NCBI RefSeq assembly: GCF_024323335.1
Contig: NC_066580.1
Coordinates: 440,529,351 to 440,593,350 of the forward strand
Source of the DNA: Lathyrus oleraceus
Lineage: Eukaryota > Streptophyta > Magnoliopsida > Fabales > Fabaceae
Length of the DNA stretch: 64,000 nucleotides
Direction: 5' to 3'
Positions 1-10,739 of the stretch are shown in pieces. A program made the position numbers and the translations under genes. Under the pieces are notes generated by a model, which was not told the origin of the DNA, ran no database searches, and worked only from the letters and a program-made list of their open reading frames with translations. Numbering within the stretch: the first letter of the stretch is position 1; every line of letters starts with the position of its first letter.

Positions 1-749
1 CGAACTTGGTAATATCAGAATAGGAGCAGTAGTTAACCTTCTCTTTAACTCTTGGAAACCTTCTTCACATTTTGAATCCCAAACAAACGCTTGCCCCTTT
101 CTAGTCAACATCGTCAACGGTAACGCCAACTTAGAGAATCCCTCAATGAATTTCCTATAATAACCAGCCAAACCAAGAAAACTCCTTATCTCAGAAACTG
201 ACTTCGGAGCTTCCCACTTAGATACCGCTTCTATCTTAGAAGGATCAACAGCAACACCACCTCTTGAAATCACATGACCAAGAAAACTAACCTCTTCTAA
301 CCAAAATTCACACTTAGACAGTTTAGCAAATAACTTCTTTTCTCGTAGAACTCTTAAAACCATCCTCAAATGCTCAGCATGCTCTTCTTCAGATTTCGAA
401 TACACCAAAATGTCATCAATAAACACCACAACAAACTTGTCTAGGTACGGATGGAAAATCCTATTCATATACTCCATGAATACTCCAGGCGCATTAGTCA
501 CACCAAAAGGCATTACAGAATACTCATAATGTCCATACCTCGTTCTGAAAGCAGTCTTCTGAATATCCTCAGTTTTCACACGTATCTGATGATATCCCGA
601 CCTCAAATCTATTTTACTGAACACACTCGCACCAACCAACTGATCCATCAAATCATCAATCCTCGGCAATGGATACCGATTCTTGATCGTCACTTTATTC
701 AGTTGCCTGTAGTCCACACACAATCTCATAGTACCTCTTTCTTCTTAAC
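1..749 (-). pseudogene. Ty3/gypsy (Tekay-like) reverse transcriptase and start of RNase H, partial
   Basis: Reverse translation of this stretch gives the middle and end of a gypsy reverse transcriptase: the CVDYRQLNK block, the MPFGVTNAP block, the catalytic IDDILVYS box and the [16 protein letters not shown] connection region. It appears open by eye to the window edge. It follows the upstream gag-protease frame after a frameshift near 735-750, where the usual KKKEGTMR reading loses one G, so the polyprotein is broken. The RT would copy element RNA in the virus-like particle. RNase H, integrase and any chromodomain lie beyond the left edge. Lineage (chromovirus, Tekay/Del-like) is inferred from gag and RT style, not from a tree. 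Confidence 0.85.
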
Positions 750-1889
750 CAATAACACTGGTGCACCCCACGGCGACACACTCGGACGAATAAATTTCTT
801 ATCCAACAGATCTTCCAACTGACTCTTCAATTCAGTTAACTCAACAGCAGACATACGGTACGGAGCCATCGATATCGGCCTAGTACCAGGTACTAAATCA
901 ATCGAGAACTCAACTTCACGCTCTGGCGGCAATTCATTCACTTCTTCAGGAAACACATCAGGAAAATCACACACCATGGCTAGATCGCAAATCACCAGTT
1001 TATCTTTAGCCTCCAAAGTAGCTAACAGCATAAACAACTCTGCCCCATCTGCTACTGCTTCATTCACCTGCCTTGCAGATAGAAACAAACTCTTTCCTTC
1101 CTCATTCTCAGGAAAAATCACAGTCTTATCAAAACAGTTGATATAAACTCGGTTAAACACCAACCAGTTCATACCCAGAATAACATCAATCTGCACTAGT
1201 GGAAGACACACAAGGTCCATCCCAAAGTCTCTACCAAAAATACTCAAAGGACAATTTAAACAAACTGAAGTAGTAGTCACTGAACCCTTCGCAGGAGTAT
1301 CAATCACCATACTACCATGCATCTCAGATATCTCTAACTTAAGTTTCACAGCACAATCCAAGGATATAAAGGAATGAGTAGCACCGGTGTCAATAATAGC
1401 TACAAGAGGAAAGCCATTAATATAACACGTACCTCGGATCAAACGATCATCTGCAGAAGTCTCAGAACCCGATAAAGCAAAGACCTTGCCTCCCGACTGA
1501 TTCTCTTTCTTTGGCTTAGGACACTGTGGGCTAATATGACCCAACTCTCCACAGTTGAAACAAGTCACAGTCTTCGACCGGCACTCTGCAGCCAAATGAC
1601 CACCTTTTCCACACTTGAAACACTTCCTCTCAGCACTGGTACACTCATGGACACGATGTCCAGCCTGACCACATCTGTAACACTTAGCAGGGGCACTAGA
1701 GTCTCCCCCACTAGGCCTCTTCATTCCACTCTGTCTCTGGAAACCTTTGCCAGCTGCATACGGTTTCCCACAATCATTCTGATTCTTGCCTTTCCTATCA
1801 ACCCTCTGCTGATAGCTTTCCGCTCTGGCCTTGGTATCATGTTCAAAAATCCTGCAACAGTCAACCAAATCAGAAAACACTCTAATCCG
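726..1889 (-). pseudogene. Tekay-like gypsy Gag C-terminus, protease and RT N-terminus
   Basis: Continues the gag frame after an in-frame TAG at 1890-1892. It shows three CCHC zinc knuckles in a row (C67-C80, C87-C100, C107-C120, counting from the GTG at 1880), which bind RNA. A retropepsin active site, IDTGATHS (Asp164), follows. Next comes the linker to RT with the FSIDLVPGTRPIS and [13 protein letters not shown] blocks. The frame then ends through a one-base deletion near 735-750. Three knuckles rather than one is a recurring feature of this gypsy group in legumes. One nonsense codon and one frameshift are the only lesions I see here, so decay is modest. Confidence 0.88.
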
Positions 1890-2459
1890 CTAATATCCAA
1901 TAGCCTGCTTGATCTCGGGACGCAACCCGTTCTCAAACTTCACACATTTTGAGAATTCTCCAGCAGCCTCATCATAGGGAGTGTAATACTTCGACAGCTC
2001 TGTGAACTTAGCAGCATACTCCGTAACAGACCGATTGCCCTGCTTCAATTCTAAGAACTCTATCTCTTTCTTTCCTCTGACATCCTCTGGAAAATACTTC
2101 CTCAGGAATCTCTCTCTGAACACCGCCCAATTGATCTCAGCATCCCCAGCAGATTCCAACTCAGTGCGGGTAGCAACCCACCAATCATCCGCTTCTTCTG
2201 ATAGCATATGCGTACCGAACCTGACCTTCTGGTTATCGGCACACTCAGTCACTCGGAAGATCCTCTCGATCTCCTTCAACCACTTCTGAGCACCATCTGG
2301 ATCGTATGCTCCCTTGAACATTGGAGGATTGTTCTTCTGGAACTCACTCAGTTGACGAGCAGCTCCCATTCCCACAACATTCGGATTTCCCCCAAGTACT
2401 CCAGCCAGCATACCCAGAGCCTCAGCAATCGCAGCATCGTCTCTACCTCTTCCAGCCAT
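1890..2459 (-). pseudogene. Tekay-like gypsy Gag N-terminal (capsid) part
   Basis: Starts at an ATG about 110 bases inside the primer-binding site, as expected for gag. The protein has the retrotransposon gag core: FKGAYDPDGAQKWLKEIER, then DDWWVATR, then FRERFLRKYFPEDVRGKKEIEFLELKQG and the AAKFTELSKYY region. It would assemble the virus-like particle. It stops at TAG (1890-1892), where the family normally has a sense codon (probably Gln, one transition away). The frame continues unchanged beyond it into the zinc knuckles, so this is a single nonsense mutation rather than a true end. Confidence 0.88.
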
Positions 2460-2567
2460 CTCTATTCTGAAAACCCAACAAGCTAAAACAATAAGTACTG
2501 ATGGGGTTACACAACACCTATCCCGTACAGGGGAACATAATAATTACGACTCGACTCGACCGACTAT

Positions 2568-2579
2568 GCTCTGATACCA
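2568..2579 (-). other. Primer-binding site of the Tekay-like element (tRNA-iMet type)
   Basis: On the minus strand this reads TGGTATCAGAGC, the standard plant initiator-tRNA-Met primer site. It lies four bases inside the LTR edge at 2584 and upstream of gag, fixing element orientation as minus. Confidence 0.9.
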
Positions 2580-2583
2580 CTAA

Positions 2584-3210
2584 TGTAACACCCTTCTAAA
2601 ATACCCCAAATATTTAATAAATTAACAACATATATCAATCAGAGTAATTATGCAATCAAGGGTGTCACACAATTATTTCACACCAATCACCATAATATTT
2701 AGTCATGCTCATTATTTAATTCAAAACATAAGGTATTGCATATTACGCAGCGGATAGAGATCAAATCGATCATTCAAAACATGTATCATATTACATGTAA
2801 AATGGTTCACAACCAATCAATAAAACATTCAAAACATCCCATCCCGATGTTACATCTATCAGAGCATGACCCACTAAGGAACTACACTAGACGCCAAGCA
2901 CTAGCTCCTACTCAATCACTGCTCGTTACCTGAAAAATAGTTGTAAGGGTGAGTTCCTCAATCGATATAATAAGCATTATAAAATATCATGTAATGCTAA
3001 GTAAATAACACATTTCATCACCCTAATCATAACACACATCAGTAACGGCACACCAACTCAAACATCATACTCGACGGTAACATAAAGCATATGTACAATC
3101 TCAATTCATACTCAACATCAACATAAAACACACGTATAATATTGGAATACATCCATTCATATTATACGCCATACATACATTATGCAATGAGATTCCATGC
3201 ATGCGGTACC
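2584..3210 (-). mobile_element. Tekay-like 5' LTR, inner (3') segment
   Basis: The minus-strand LTR ends in GGGTGTTACA at 2584, next to the primer site. The segment is cut at 3210 by the Ogre-like insertion. The last five bases (3206-3210, GTACC) are repeated at 26121-26125. The LTR resumes at 26126. Joined length is about 2.05 kb. No coding signal. Confidence 0.85.
3206..3210. repeat. Target-site duplication GTACC, left copy
   Basis: GTACC immediately precedes the LTR terminus TGTCGC at 3211 and is found again at 26121-26125, immediately after the opposite LTR terminus GCTACA. This proves that 3211-26120 is one insertion. Confidence 0.95.
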
Positions 3211-3420
3211 TGTCGCATCGCGCGAAAAACCGGCGGGAAAAGAAGAACAACAGAGCCGCCACCGTGCGTTATTTATCCCAAAAAAGGGAAAGGAAACGCT
3301 CAGAGTAAACCTGGAAAGAACATGGTCTCGCGACCAAAGAGGATGGGTTCGGGAGTCGGTTATGCGAAGGGAAGGTATTAGCACCCCTACGCATCCGTAG
3401 TACTCTACGGGATCCACGCA
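3211..3420 (-). promoter_or_regulatory. Conserved sense-3' end of the Ogre-like LTR (probable R/U5)
   Basis: This 210-bp block is the part most alike among the three LTR copies (3211, 18739, 60568). It contains, in sense, a TAATACCTTCCCTTCGCATA-type stretch followed by ACCGACTCCCGAACCC, which I recall as a widely conserved LTR-end sequence of plant Tat/Ogre elements. It also contains a GGGATAAATAACG stretch that could act as a core promoter or processing signal. The function is inference; the conservation is visible. Confidence 0.6.
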
Positions 3421-3696
3421 CACTAGAAAGGAAAACTGGTTGCTAAACACTGCTCAAACACACATACACTGGCTGAAAGAGACAAAAGAGACTGACTGAA
3501 ACTGACTCGGCAGGATGTCGCATCCTGGGCCTACTTAGTCTATCAGGCATAGACATCAGAGTCCAAGTAGTTCGGACTGGGGAAACAACACATGCTCGCT
3601 AGGATGTCGCATCCTATGCATACGTATCTTCTCGGACGAGAGAAGAATCAGAGCATTCGTAGCTCGGCTGACACGCACACAAACAAACTAGACAAA

Positions 3697-3845
3697 GGCA
3701 AACATGGAGCCTGAATGCCAATTGCTGGACTTACATCAGCATCCGAACCAAAACACACACAAAAAGGCAAACGTGGAGCCTGAATGCCAATTGCTGGACT
3801 TACATCAGCATCCGAACCAAAACACACACACACTGGAACCCAAAT
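3697..3845. repeat. About 75-bp tandem repeat in the Ogre-like LTR
   Basis: Two near-identical units beginning GGCAAACATGGAGCCTGAAT and a third partial one share TTGCTGGACTTACATCAGCA. The copy at 19225-19371 differs by one CA step. The diverged LTR at 61040-61205 has three related units. The short ORF through it is a by-product of the repeat. Confidence 0.8.
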
Positions 3846-4276
3846 GCCACTCGATGGACTTACATCGGCTTCCAAGCACACAACAACACAACAGGTTGAT
3901 AGGGAGTCGGGGACTCAGCCTATAACTGTCAAGCACGCATTCAAACAAACAGACAACAAATTGCTAAGGAGTCAGGCACTCGAGCCTAGCAACTGTCAGA
4001 CAACACACACAAAGAAAGAAAGGGCGCCCGGAGAGATCAGCTCAATCTCCTGCCTACATACTTCATCTGGTGTGAAGATCAGGGCGATGTAGTTCCCCTA
4101 CGCAGGGATAAAGGACTAGCCTAACCAGATAACAGAGGGAGACACAACTAGGGAGACTACGACTCGAGCCTAGATGTTGTCCTGCAAAATCAACCCTAAG
4201 TTATGGTTTCTAGCTAGATGGCACAAGGGCCAACCTATCCTAAGTATGGCTCACACAGGGAGCAAGCCACACACAC

Positions 4277-4405
4277 TTAACTTGCACAGGAAGCAAGTCT
4301 AAACTAATCCTAACTTGCACAGGAAGCAAGTCAAACTATCCTAACTTGCACAGGAAGCAAGTCAAACAATCCTATCTTGCACAGGAAGCAAGTCAAACAA
4401 TCCTA
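4277..4405. repeat. Four short tandem units with a CTTGC/GCAAG stem
   Basis: Four units of CTTGCACAGGAAGCAAG occur about every 30-36 bases, each able to form a 5-bp stem. A related GGCTCACACAGGGAGCAAGCC sits just before. Repeated in the other LTR at about 19805-19933. The 60568 copy of the family has one eroded unit near 61435. Confidence 0.75.
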
Positions 4406-5944
4406 CAAGCACAGATAGCACACGCTATACACAAACAAGTGGCTCAAACAAGGGTTAGGTTTTAGTCAAGGGGTCATATCAACCTCAACAAACAAACCTC
4501 TGGAATGGGGTGAATGTGCTCTTAACCTTGCCATTGAGAGACTAAGGTGAAGCAGATGAAAGGATGAAGTGAGGATGAGACCTCACAGCTCTTATCCCTG
4601 GCCTGGGAGAGCTCAAGACAAGAATGTGTGGGTTCAGAAAGTGGGAACCCTTCTACACATTAAAACTGACTCAACTGTACAATTGTACAAGATCTTGGGT
4701 TTGTATCTGCAATGCATCAACACAGTGGTGTGAGCAAGGCAGATGACACACTGAATAGTGGGGGATAGGTTGCATATCCCTACCTTCCACCAATTGCCTC
4801 TTCACTTAGGAGGTCTTTGACTCTATGCAAGGACAAAAGTAAACAATCACAAACATTGCCTCTTAAGGAGGACTTCAGACAGTTGCCTGGCCAAGTAACA
4901 GGCCAGGTCTTCCAGACTACATGAAGTAGAAGAGACATACCTCAATGCAAATTGCTTATACAAGCAAAGCAAAGCAAAAAGTTCACAAGGAACTAAGCAA
5001 CTAAAGCACCTGAAACAGTCAAGCAGGTGTTAGTATACAACTTCAAACAAAACAGACAGAAACAGACAACAACAGTCCATTAGAGGGCACAAGGATGTGC
5101 AAGGCATAAGGCTTAGGGCATGTGAGCCAAGCCACCTACAAAACAAAGAGGTTAGACAATGATACTTGGGTAAGCTCAATCAAAAGAATTGGTCTCAATG
5201 GCCATTTGATGGTCAACCTGAAATCACAAACTCAAAGGTGAGTAATAGGACCACTAGGGCAAGCCTAGGGTCAAAAATGAATGAGAAAGTCAAAGCAGCA
5301 AGGGGCAAGTATCCCAAATCATGCTCAACCCACTAGGAAACACAACCAATTGGATTCACACTCATATCAATCCTCATCATCATTTCATGAACCATTTAGA
5401 TCAAAACATGGCAAACAGAAGCTCATAGAAGTCAACAGCAAGACTTAACTCAAAAGTCAACTCAAACATTTCCAAAAATCAACAAATAAATCATGGTCAA
5501 ACCTAACACATAGCATGGTAAGCATGTCAAATTCCATCTCACTTGGACAAGTTTAGGAGGTCAAAACATTTAATCGGGACTTTGTCAGAATTAAATCGAG
5601 CACTGTGCGAAAAAATTATCCTAAGTGTCTAAGGGGACATGTTCCTACCCTAAATTGATTTCACATAAAAATCCCAGGTCTGAAAGATCAAAATAACCAC
5701 AGGAAACACACAAGATGAGATTTAGTCAATAGAACTCATAAAATCGGGATAAATTCACAAAATGGTCTAAAAAAGTCAACAAAGTCAAATACTCATATTT
5801 TTGTCATTTTTCATGTTCACATATTTATTTTATGTTAAGTAAGACAAGAATCAAAAATAAAAATCGAAATGGAAATTGTTAAAAGAAAACATTAAAAATA
5901 ATGCACTTTTTAAACAAAGAAAGAGAGAGAAAAAACACAAATGG

Positions 5945-6012
5945 GGGGAGATGGGATTCGAACCCCTCCCCTTGGCAATTCAACTCAGCGCGCCCACCAC
6001 TGGGCCGTGAGT
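5945..6012 (-). promoter_or_regulatory. tRNA-like module with Pol III A- and B-box matches inside the LTR
   Basis: On the minus (element sense) strand this reads like a degraded tRNA head: GGCCCAGTGGTGG fits an A box, and about 35 bases later GGGGTTCGAATCCCAT is a perfect B box (GGTTCGANTCC) inside a short T-arm-like stem. It does not fold into a complete cloverleaf by eye, so I do not call a tRNA gene. It may be a SINE-type head captured by the LTR or an internal Pol III promoter. The diverged LTR keeps a B box at the equivalent place (63042-63062). Confidence 0.55.
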
Positions 6013-9000
6013 CACTTGGTGATCCTTTGTTGATTCTAGTCAAAATAAACAAAACAATAATTTTAAATCTGAAATGCGCGCGCCCTGGCATCATCTTCCT
6101 CCCCAAAATCAAACATATTTTTCAAACTTCAGCAACACATATCTTCCTCTATAGTGCACGAAATCAAACGAAATAAAAACCAAAGTTCACCTATTTCATG
6201 TGCTTAAAACAACCATGGTCATGAAATTCAAAATGGTGCAGTGTGTACAAAGATACATCATGATGAACACAGAAACCCTAACTCCCTAGCAGCAAAACTC
6301 AAAACCGCACACGAGCAAAATTGGATAAAAATAGGCATTCAATCATGTTCAGGGGGTTGAATATAACATTTCTCATTCACACATTAAGTCATGAAAACCA
6401 TTCTATCAAGCATTTCGAAAGCAAGTTGCTAACCTGAACAGGGCAATGTTGAATGTGATGTTAGAGGTGCTTTTAATGATGCTAGATGATCCCTTTAGCT
6501 CCTTTGATGCTCCAGGAATGTAATGCCTTTGAGAATTTGCCTTAAAACCTCCTCAACTGTTCTAGCCAATTCAAGTTGCAAGTGTGAAAACTTGAGATTT
6601 GGATATGATGATTTAATGATTACAGATGGGATTTTCTGCCTATAGTAGCTTCTACATGTTATATGGAAGGTGTTTGAATGGATGGTTTGCAAGGGACTTG
6701 AGGAAAATATGACTTTTGAAAATTTGGATTTTTGAGTAGAAAGTGAGTTTTTGCAAATGGTGAGTTTGTTCTATTGGTTTGTTAGCAGTTGGTTTGTGTT
6801 GGTAAGGTTCTTTGGAGTTTGGCCAAGTGAAGGCTTTTGGAATATGAGAACATCATGGTTTTCTTGCTGTGTTATGTTTTGACAGAAAATGAGTTTGTGA
6901 TGAAGTCATAAGCAAGGCCAAGTTATGTTTGGTTCATGGTGAGTCTTGCAAGTGGGTGTAATGAGTGAATGATAGTGAAAAGGCAAATGGCTAGGTTTTG
7001 TTTGGAAAATGCAAGTGGGGGCAAGGCTGGTCTGTAGCTGCCACTGTCTTTTGTTGACAGGAAAATGGGAATGGCTAAAAGCAGCAAGGTGGTTTTTTAG
7101 AGAGTGTATGAAGTTCTTGGTTTGGTATAGTTAGGTTGGCTGCTGTTTGGCAATGATGAGAAATTGAGATGAACAAAATGCTATGCTTTAGTTTCTTTGG
7201 TTTTGGAACAGGCTTCACACAATGCAATAGGTTAGGTTTTTGAGCAAATGAATGAATGAAATCTCTAGGTTTCTTGGCTGTCAAAGGTGGTTCAGGTGCC
7301 AGGAAAATGAGGTTTGGGCATGCTTTGGTCCTTAGGGTTTTTTACAGAAAGTTTGAAATGCCAAAGGGGCAAGGTCAAACACAGGTTTTGTAGGATGAGT
7401 GCTTTTTCTGCAATGTGTTTTTGAGAGGGGGAGTAGTATGCTGCTGCTATTTATGACAGGAAATGGTGAGGAAAATGGTATGCTGCTGCTGATTGTATGT
7501 TGTTGTTTTGACAGCCAATGATAAAAACTCAAGCAAGCAAAGATGAGGTGGGAGAAATGAGTGAGAAGTGTTTGGTTTGATGTGTTTGTGGCTTGTAGCA
7601 GGAAATCATGCCCCTTTGTTTTTTTGACAGCAAAAACACAAATGGCCAGGTAAGTTATTTGGAAACTTATGACAGAAAAAATGAAAAAAAGGCATAAGAT
7701 GTGTTTTTTCAGCCAAAGTGAGAGAATCAGTTCTGTTGTTTTGTTTTTAGGTTGTGTTAGGTTGGCCTTTGTTTTGGACAGATGAGGTGAGGTGCAAGAT
7801 AGCAGGGCAAGGCAAGGTTTGTGACCTGTCTTGTGGTTTGGACAATTTTAGAAAATGCAAGGCCAGGTCCAAGAACCTTTGGTTGGTCTGCTGCTAGGAT
7901 TTTGTGGTGTGGCAGAAAAATGAACAAGATTGGTCTCTGCAGTACCAAGCATAGCCATGAAAGATGGAGTTTTTAACAGTTTTCCAACAGTGCCAAATGA
8001 GAGGGAAATCAAGATTTTGGCCTCAGTCAGCTTGTTTTTGTCTGCTAATGGTCTTGTTATGGCAGGGAAATGGTGCAGTTTTTTTTAGACAATGCAAGGC
8101 AAGGTTTGGCATAATGCAAGTGAGTTTATTTTTTATGAACCAGGTTGCTGTTGTCTACCAAGGGCAGGAAAAATGATGCAGGATCTTTTCATGACAGGGG
8201 TGTGGTGCCTTTTTTGCTGGTTTGGAGATTTAGTTATTTTGTGGCAGGGCTGTTTGTTCTATGTGTGTGTGTATGACAGAAAATGATGCAGTGGCCAAGT
8301 GAGGTTTTTGAAGTTTGGACAGGAAAGGTTAAGAGACAAGTAGCAGGGTCAGTTGAGAGAGTGAGCCATCATCTCAAAATGAAGTGTTGCTATGCAATGT
8401 GTTGGAACTGTAGGGTTTTTTGGCAGAATTTCCAAAGGCAAATAGCAGGTTGTGTTATCTTGGCAAATGACAGAAAAGTGAGGTTTTTTGGTTAAGTTAG
8501 GTCATGTTGGTTATTTTGAAAGTTATGTGTTTTGACAGCAAAAATCCAATGCTCATAGCAAGATCCCTTGCTTCTTGAGTTTGGACAGGGAATCTTTGAG
8601 ATGCAAGCAGTCAGGTGAGGGCAAGGTTGTTAGCAAGTTCTTTTTCTTGAGGGATGGCTAAGGGTGTGTGTAAGTTTGAGAATCACCATCCAAAGAAAAT
8701 GAAATGCTGTTGTTGGTTTTATGACAGGAAAAATGGTGCTTCAACTTTGCTGTCCTATGTTGCTTTGTGGTGTTAACTGTGTTTCAAAAGTGACAGCAAA
8801 AAGATAAAAAGAAAACCCTGCTGTTTTGTTGCTGGCTCTGCAATGTGTTTTTTTCTTTTGAGTTTTACAGGTTTTTACTTCAGAAAATGGCCAAGGGTGA
8901 GTGTTGAATGAGTGAAGTCTATATCTTTTTTCTCTGCTGTGCTGCTGCTATGTGTTTTTCTCATGACATGAAAATCCTCTTTCCAAAACCTGCTATTGGC

Positions 9001-10096
9001 TGTTGTTTTTGGTGTCATGCCCATGCTGCTACCAGTCACAGCACATTAAAGCCTTGGTCTGCTATGAGCAGTACCAGACATGGCAAGGCCCATGCTTTTG
9101 GGTGCTTTTGACAGCTCCTTTGAAAAAGAAAGGCCAAAGTGTTTTTTAGCTTCCCTCCATTTCTGTTGGTCTTGCTGCTAGTAATGTATCCAAACAATGA
9201 CAGAAAGAATGCTGCACCATTGCCACTAGATCTGCTGTTGCAAGTACAAGGTATGGTTCAACAATTGGATGTTTGAAACAATGTCCTTTTTGCCAAAATT
9301 CAAGTGAGCAAGCATGGCTATGTGTACTTGTTGGTGTATGGCTGCATGATGGGGTTTCAACATGACAGAAAAATGGCTTGCTAACTTCTGTTTTGAGAGT
9401 ACAAACCATGGTATGGTGGATGCATAAACAAGTATGGTGCAAGTATGGTCAAAGGGTACTTTTCTTGTAATTCAAGCAAACAAACAAGATTCACATGTTC
9501 TGCATAATTTGGCTTTGCAAACACACTTAAAATGATATTTATGAGCTGTTCCAATTGGCCAAATGTTGAAAAAATGCTTGAGTCAAAAAGTCAACTCTTG
9601 GTCAAACTTTGAATTTAAATGAAAAAGGTCCAAAAATGCCATTTTGATTGGTAAGGTTTTAGGTCATGAAATTTATATTTTTGGAAAGAGGATGAAAAAT
9701 GTGGTTTGTAGGAAAAAAACCACCAAATTTGGCCAAACGGTTTGGGAGATATGGCCCTTTGAAGTTCAAGATTTTCTAAAATCGATTCGATCATAACTTG
9801 CCAACCATACATGGGAATTGAGAGTTCTAGGACTTTTTGGAAATGGGAGAACAAGATCTTCAACTTTCATGTTGGGCAAAAATTCATTTGAGGCTTTTAT
9901 CACAATGTAAGTTTGAGGATCAAAACTTTCCATTTTTGGTAAGTTTCAGTTACAGGCCCAGTTTCCACTTTGGGAAATTGTTGATCTGGCTTCAAATTCT
10001 TCCATGATGGTGTTTGGCATGATATATGATGACTATTTGGACATGAATGAACTCTCACAAACCGATTCCAATCATCCAATCACTGATTAAATGGAC

Positions 10097-10476
10097 AGTT
10101 GACCAACAGTTGACTTTTAGGGTTTCTGACTGATTGTGCATTGACTGATGACTTCCAAACCCTAATTCCTTGAGAATTTGACTTCAAATGATGTCCCAAG
10201 TTGATTGAACTCTGGATTATTGACCATGGTGCCCAAATTCCACAAGCATGACCACCATCCACTACTTTGACTGACAGTTGACCTTTTAGGGTTTTTGACT
10301 GTCTGTGTATGAACTGCTGACCTCTGAGCCCTCAACCCTTGACCAAAATACTTCAAATAGACCTCCAAGCCATGTGAACTTGTTGGACAAAACCTAGGGC
10401 ATTGGTTCAATGAGAAATTCCTTTGCTTGCTTGGTTGACTGATCAGGAGATAGGTTTGACCTAATTCCTTGACTGT
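10097..10476 (+). promoter_or_regulatory. Dense W-box (TTGACC/T) cluster in LTR U3
   Basis: I count twelve TTGACC or TTGACT hexamers on the plus strand in about 380 bases, all in one orientation. TTGAC[C/T] is the core target of WRKY transcription factors. In element sense this lies at the start of the LTR (U3), where enhancers reside. Part of the cluster comes from a diverged tandem duplication of about 180 bp. Stress- or defence-linked transcription is inference. Confidence 0.55.
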
Positions 10477-10589
10477 CTTGCACTTGAGGCAACTGGGAAT
10501 AATGCAAATGCTATGCAATGGATCATGATATGCTATGACCTAATATGAAAATGTATGTATAATGGTAGGTGCAAATTTGAGGTGCTACA

Positions 10590-10606
10590 GCTGCCCCTAT
10601 TCAATC
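10590..10606 (-). other. Polypurine tract of the Ogre-like element
   Basis: Directly next to the sense 3' LTR the minus strand reads GAATAGGGGCAGC, a purine-rich primer for plus-strand synthesis. Position and composition fit; the exact cut site is not visible. Confidence 0.7.
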
Positions 10607-10739
10607 AGCTGGGAACCCGAACGGATGATAGCAACGGCTGTCAGACTTTCAGGGTAAACAGGGATTGAATACCAAGAACCGTAGAATTTGCACCATACAG
10701 GGATCCGCCAATGGAAACGTCCACTGGGATTTGATATTT

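Larger units (their letters stand above)
3211..10589 (-). mobile_element. Ogre-like 3' LTR (sense), 7,379 bp
   Basis: Plus-strand ends are TGTCGC...GCTACA (sense TGTAGC...GCGACA). Differences from the other LTR that I could find by eye are few: a CA unit near 3830, an A near 4012, a T in runs near 5800 and 7705, C/T at about 5406, a G near 9121, G/A near 9354 and a small change near 9717. Plus-strand composition switches from A/C-rich (about 3900-6470) to G/T-rich (about 6480-9600). Internal repeats, a tRNA-like module and a W-box cluster are listed separately. I see no protein-coding gene in it; the short ORFs have no recognisable similarity. Confidence 0.95.

Noticed and set aside
451..822. 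Plus-strand ORF of 123 codons
   Set aside because: It lies opposite the gypsy RT, which has clear conserved blocks; this reading has none.
3704..4092. LTR ORFs with a PECQLLDLHQH-type repeat
   Set aside because: Produced by the 75-bp DNA repeat; the two LTR copies differ by CA and A indels that change the frame, which a selected gene would not tolerate.
5945..6012. A genuine tRNA gene
   Set aside because: A and B boxes are present but no acceptor stem, anticodon arm or complete cloverleaf can be drawn by eye.
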